A stretch of DNA of 64,000 nucleotides from Paenibacillus xylanexedens (GTDB lineage Bacteria > Bacillota > Bacilli > Paenibacillales > Paenibacillaceae): the NCBI RefSeq assembly GCF_017874615.1, contig NZ_JAGIKV010000019.1:86360-150359 (forward strand), read 5' to 3'. The notes beneath the pieces are model-generated. The model was not told the origin of the DNA and ran no database searches. It saw only the letters and a list, made by a program, of their open reading frames with translations. Positions 60,345 to 64,000 of this stretch are shown in pieces (within the stretch, counting starts at the first letter, position 1; every line of letters starts with the position of its first letter). The position numbers and the translations under genes are program-made.

Positions 60345-63282
60345 GGGTTCTGGAGGGCAGTATGAAGGGATGCTTGTCGAAGTAAACAATATTAAAGTGA
60401 CAAAAAGAAACACGCCCACTTACACGGCGACAGATGAACATGGCGGGGAAATGCTGATTTATGCCAAAAACAGCCCGTCAGCTCTCTCCGTTGGCAAATC
60501 GTATCATAAAGTGACAGGAGTCTTGACTTACCATTCCACTTACGGTCTGGAGTTGATTCCTCGAACGGCGTCGGATATTCTGGAGGATTTGCTCTCCGTA
60601 ACAGCGAGCACACCTTCCGGTGGTATTGTAAAAGGAACGGAAGTTACGTTGTCTTCCCCTTATGTAGGTGCCCAAATTTTCTATACACTGGACGGTTCTG
60701 AACCAACTGAGAATTCCATGAAATACACACAGCCTATTACGATTACTCAAAATCAAATCATTAAAGCTGTTGCCACTGCTGATAGCAGAGTAAGCACCAT
60801 TTTTTCTTTTGAATATACTGCGGTGGATCGGGTGGATGGTGTACGTATTCACGAAATTCAGGGGGCAGGCCATTATTCCATCTATGATGGATTGAATGTA
60901 CAGAATGTAGATGGGATTGTTACATCTCTAGTTAACGCAGATTCATTCTATATGCAATCCATTCCTGGTCAGGAAGATGGAGATCCGGCAACTTCTGAGG
61001 GGATTTTAATCTATAAGAAAGATCATGGAATGAAAGTCAAGGACCAGGTAAAGGTTGCCGGCAAGGTGAAAGACTATGCAGCAAGTGCAACAGACTTGCC
61101 AACCACTGAAATTGTAGCTTCTGAGATTACGTTGGAACAACCCGATGTTGGATTGCCACAATCCGTAATCATTGGAAAAGGTGGCCGCGTAATACCGAAA
61201 GTCATTGATTCGGATGGATTGGGCCAGTTTAACCCTGACGTGGATGCCATAGACTTTTATGAAAGTTTGGAAGGCATGCGTATTCAATTAGATGATGCTA
61301 CTATTCTCGGACCTTATTCTTACAATCCTGGATTAGCAGTAACGGTAGACAACGAACCAAATGATTCATTGCAGACTCCGGCAGGAGGATTAATCTTACG
61401 TGGAGACGGAGCAGGAAAGTTTGAGAGTTCTCTAAATCCTCAACGTTTGTTAATTAATAAAAAACCTCCTCAATCTGTGACAACGGGTGATAAATTTAGA
61501 GGATCCATTAAAGGTGTGCTTTCTTATTCGGGTGGTAATTATAAGGTTAACTTGGAAGGCGATTTGCCTCCGATTACGTCCAATGGTTTGAAACAAGCAA
61601 CAACATCAATTGAGCCACAACAAGAAAAGCTGACTGTTGCCACGTTTAATGTCGAGAACTTCAGCAAAAAAGATGCAACACGAGCCAATAAAATCGGTAA
61701 AATTATCGTGGATAATCTGAAAACGCCAGACATATTAGGAATAATGGAAGTTCAGGATAACGATGGTGATGCCGACACGGGTAAAACAGTAGCCGATGAG
61801 AGTTTTCAGACACTAATTGATGCAATCAAAGCGAATAAAGGACCCACATATCAATACAGTGAGATTGCTCCGGAAAATAATAAGGATGGCGGGGCACCAG
61901 GTGCCAACATTCGTGTAGGATTCCTGTATCAGCCGGACCGTGTATCGTTAGCTGCTGGTGTTAGCAAAGGTAATGCCACGACAGCAATCGCAGTCAAAGC
62001 AGACGGTAGTCTCTCGGTTAATCCGGGGCGTATTGCACCAGGTGACGAGGCATTTTCCAGTTCCCGCAAACCGCTCGCAGCAGAGTTTGAATTTAATGGT
62101 GAACGTGTGGTTGTTATCGCTAACCATTTCAATTCTAAGGGTGGGGATTTAGCCCCATTTGGAAATATTCAGCCTGTAACTCGCATTAGTGAAGTACAGC
62201 GTGCGCAGCAAGCAACGGTTGTCAATAAATTTGTCAATGAATTAATCAATAAGGACCCGGATGTAAATGTTGCTGTCCTCGGGGACTTTAATGACTTCCA
62301 GTTCTCGAAAACATTGAGCATTGTCGAAGGTAATGAACTGGACAATCTGGTAAATAAACTGCCTGAGAACAAGCGTTATTCCTATATTTATGACGGAAAC
62401 TCTCAGACATTGGATCACATTTTGGTTAGTAAAAACCTGACGGATAACGCAGCCATTGAAGTGGTGCATGTGAATGCTGACTTTGAAACAGCAGATGGTC
62501 GAGTGAGCGATCATGATCCATTGCTTGCACAATTAACCTTTATAGATAACGGAAATGGAAGCAATCCTGGTAATGGTGGCGGGAATAATGGAAGTAATCC
62601 GGGTAGTGGTAACAGCGGTGGAGGGTCTACAACACCTACCCCGCCCGTAACTCCAACCACACCGACTACACCAACCAATCCTACGAATCCTACTACGCCA
62701 ACCGTTCCGGGTGATGGAGGTACTAATCCAACCACTCCGGTTGTAGACCTGAAGGACATCGGGAATCACTGGGCAGCAGTTGCCATTGAACAGGCCATTT
62801 CCCGGGGAATTGTGAAGGGGTATCAGGATGGTAATTTCCGTCCGAATGCACCAGCTACACGCGCCGAATTCATTGTTATGTTGGGAAGAGCATTTGAACT
62901 TCCAGCCAGCAACAAGGCATTGACGTTTAAGGATGCTGCCGGGATACCTGCATGGGCACAATCTTTTATTGCTCAGGCAGTGGATCAAGGCATCATTAGT
63001 GGGTATACGGATGATACGTTCCGTTCATCGGGTAAAGTATCGCGGGTAGAGATGACAGTTATGCTCGTCAGAGCACTCGGCCTCCGGGTACAGTCGAATC
63101 CGGCACTGAGTTTCGCGGACGCAGATAAAGTACCGGCGTGGGCTGTTCCATATATCGCTGCTGCATATGATGCAGGACTGGTGAAGGGAACAGGCAAAAA
63201 AATGTTTAACCCCCTTGCTGAAGCAACACGTGCTGAAGTGGTGACCTTGTTATTGTTGGCAAGCGAATTTCAGGCGAAGTAA
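60319..63282 (+). CDS. SLH-anchored extracellular nuclease, main part (frame continues after G8)
   Basis: About 979 residues after the frameshift point. In order: end of the OB-fold, a CHB_HEX_C-like domain (EVTLSSPYVGAQIFYTLDGS), a second OB-fold-like domain (near 175-260), an endonuclease/exonuclease/phosphatase catalytic domain (VATFNVENF, GIMEVQDND, LGDFNDF, SDHDPL), a Gly/Asn/Ser then Thr/Pro-rich linker (about 62550-62750), and three SLH repeats to the end. It would degrade extracellular DNA or RNA at the cell surface. It resembles the YhcR group of wall nucleases. The start used in this frame (ATG 60319 region) has no ribosome site; expression needs the upstream start and a frame correction. 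Confidence 0.8.
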   Translation: MFQVRGGSKGSGGQYEGMLVEVNNIKVTKRNTPTYTATDEHGGEMLIYAKNSPSALSVGKSYHKVTGVLTYHSTYGLELIPRTASDILEDLLSVTASTPSGGIVKGTEVTLSSPYVGAQIFYTLDGSEPTENSMKYTQPITITQNQIIKAVATADSRVSTIFSFEYTAVDRVDGVRIHEIQGAGHYSIYDGLNVQNVDGIVTSLVNADSFYMQSIPGQEDGDPATSEGILIYKKDHGMKVKDQVKVAGKVKDYAASATDLPTTEIVASEITLEQPDVGLPQSVIIGKGGRVIPKVIDSDGLGQFNPDVDAIDFYESLEGMRIQLDDATILGPYSYNPGLAVTVDNEPNDSLQTPAGGLILRGDGAGKFESSLNPQRLLINKKPPQSVTTGDKFRGSIKGVLSYSGGNYKVNLEGDLPPITSNGLKQATTSIEPQQEKLTVATFNVENFSKKDATRANKIGKIIVDNLKTPDILGIMEVQDNDGDADTGKTVADESFQTLIDAIKANKGPTYQYSEIAPENNKDGGAPGANIRVGFLYQPDRVSLAAGVSKGNATTAIAVKADGSLSVNPGRIAPGDEAFSSSRKPLAAEFEFNGERVVVIANHFNSKGGDLAPFGNIQPVTRISEVQRAQQATVVNKFVNELINKDPDVNVAVLGDFNDFQFSKTLSIVEGNELDNLVNKLPENKRYSYIYDGNSQTLDHILVSKNLTDNAAIEVVHVNADFETADGRVSDHDPLLAQLTFIDNGNGSNPGNGGGNNGSNPGSGNSGGGSTTPTPPVTPTTPTTPTNPTNPTTPTVPGDGGTNPTTPVVDLKDIGNHWAAVAIEQAISRGIVKGYQDGNFRPNAPATRAEFIVMLGRAFELPASNKALTFKDAAGIPAWAQSFIAQAVDQGIISGYTDDTFRSSGKVSRVEMTVMLVRALGLRVQSNPALSFADADKVPAWAVPYIAAAYDAGLVKGTGKKMFNPLAEATRAEVVTLLLLASEFQAK
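60331..60338 (+). other. G8 homopolymer at the frameshift
   Basis: Eight consecutive G between a C and an A. G7 gives one open frame through the nuclease; G8 gives the stop about 6 nt later. Confidence 0.85.
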
Positions 63283-63363
63283 TAAAGACTAGTCAATCTT
63301 CCTATGAAAAGGAAGCCAAAACCAGTTTTAACCTGAAACGCTAAACTCCTTTACTCTAATGAA

Positions 63364-63400
63364 AACAGCATGCAGATTTCCATCTGCATGCTGTTTTTTT
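63364..63400 (+). terminator. Terminator after the nuclease gene
   Basis: AACAGCATGCAGAT pairs exactly with ATCTGCATGCTGTT (14 bp), TTCC loop, tail T7. Confidence 0.95.
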
Positions 63401-63474
63401 ACTAATTAATGCCTGTTAATTTTCACCAAGTGAAGGTATAGTAGACAGGATTATATTGAAGGAGTGTTGAAGAC

Positions 63475-63693
63475 ATGCAAGAACAACCCGTTTTAATCGC
63501 ACTATTTGCCATAGCGGCAGGAATTTTTAGTTTGCTCGGTGGTATCAACAATTGGGACTGGTTTATGAAGAGTTTTAGAGCAGGGATTTTTGTGAAAACC
63601 ATTGGACGTCAGGGTGCAAGAGTGGTGTATGGTATTCTCGGTGTTGTCATGATTGCCATTGGTGTACTATTGTTGCTGATTGGTGAAGTGTAG
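63475..63693 (+). CDS. Small two-helix membrane protein (Imm17-like)
   Basis: 72 residues. Two hydrophobic helices (residues 7-22 and 49-69) are joined by GGINNWDWFMKSFRAGIFVK and GRQGARVVYGILG, the pattern of the Imm17 immunity family as I know it. No toxin gene is adjacent. RBS GGAGTG precedes ATG 63475. The family call is tentative; a general small membrane protein is the alternative. Confidence 0.65.
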   Translation: MQEQPVLIALFAIAAGIFSLLGGINNWDWFMKSFRAGIFVKTIGRQGARVVYGILGVVMIAIGVLLLLIGEV

Positions 63694-63839
63694 GAAAAGA
63701 AAAGAAAAAAATTGCAGATCCTGAGTACATAATTCAATTTCACAGCCTTTAATGTAGAAGGTAACGATTAGTACGTTTAGCTTTATGCTTGAGATTTTCG
63801 AAGTTAGTTAGGGTGTGGAGATTATCATTTTAAAATGTC

Positions 63840-64000
63840 TTGAAGCCCAAGCCTTTATACCCTGGGGAAAGGGAGACACTTCATATCCTTGAATAAGACG
63901 TCTCCGATTCGTTGCTATGAACGTTTTTGTCAAGCCCATCACAAAATGCTGCTTTTCGCCGAAGCCCTAAGCGCGGGAGTCCATATGCGAGCGACGGTTG
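63840..64000. other. Window-end region, possible dispersed repeat
   Basis: The last 307 nt (63694-64000) hold no recognised gene. A minus-strand frame open from the window edge ends at TGA 63883-63881 and reads KAAFCDGLDKNVHSNESETS (part). I recall this string from many small hypothetical ORFs in Paenibacillus genomes, which suggests a dispersed intergenic repeat rather than a real gene. Confidence 0.4.

Noticed and set aside
1..64000. tRNA, rRNA, CRISPR array, IS element or prophage.
   Set aside because: None recognised: no CCA-ended cloverleaf sequence, no repeat-spacer array, no transposase or phage structural gene.

Overview
The window is a chromosomal segment of a low-to-mid G+C, spore-forming Firmicute, most likely Paenibacillus. 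Supporting evidence: an H-type small acid-soluble spore protein, a GerAB-type germination permease, Ku plus LigD-type NHEJ proteins, SLH-anchored secreted proteins, the tsaE-tsaB-rimI-tsaD ... ABC-F ... moaC ... tatA-tatC-groES-groEL gene order known from Bacillus and relatives, T-box leaders and a CIRCE-controlled groE operon. The genus is inferred from protein style and synteny; no 16S rRNA is present. No tRNA, rRNA, CRISPR array, prophage or IS transposase was seen.

Layout. (1) 1-8850: the 3' end of an exopolysaccharide operon on the + strand (flippase, pyruvyl transferase, GDP-mannose pyrophosphorylase, UDP-glucose dehydrogenase, LCP ligase, a secreted GH74-like glycosidase, VanZ-like protein, NTF2-like protein), closed by a 16-bp terminator. 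(2) 9001-15725: small zinc-ribbon-like protein, ABC exporter pair, AI-2E family permease, a GntR/YtrA regulator with its own operator followed by a DUF1648-type membrane protein, and a secreted alpha/beta hydrolase. (3) 15739-20240: CNNM/CorC-type protein, cardiolipin synthase, and a YitT-like protein behind an unusually structured leader. (4) 20230-25539: a minus-strand block with LigD polymerase and LigD ligase as separate genes, an orphan GerAB, a VOC dioxygenase-like protein and Ku. (5) 25791-29461: sspH, then the threonylcarbamoyladenosine operon tsaE-tsaB-rimI-tsaD; tsaB carries an Ala/Gly-rich in-frame insertion built on a perfect palindrome. (6) 29540-32210: two complete tandem T-box leaders, both with a CUC (Leu) specifier, ahead of leuA. 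(7) 32390-32617: a cluster of seven DnaA-box-like sites, then a minus-strand ABC-F gene. (8) 35126-40660: folate cyclo-ligase, moaC, mogA/moaB, tatA, tatC, groES, groEL. (9) 40719-52960: small secreted and membrane proteins, a flavin monooxygenase, divergent lacZ and AraC regulator, another AraC protein, DinB, GNAT, unknown small proteins, and rhaD. Two copies of an apparently untranslated element with an identical 52-nt core and different terminator hairpins lie here. (10) 53154-64000: KimA-type potassium importer, a sugar ABC transporter (two permeases plus lipoprotein), and a large SLH-anchored extracellular nuclease split by a G8 frameshift, then an Imm17-like small membrane protein.

The best candidates for something undescribed are the twin 52-nt-core small RNA-like elements (48307-48420 and 51755-51861), the palindromic coding insertion in tsaB (about 27370-27475), the G8 tract that switches the nuclease frame, the tandem Leu T-boxes, and the folded leader in front of the yitT-like gene.
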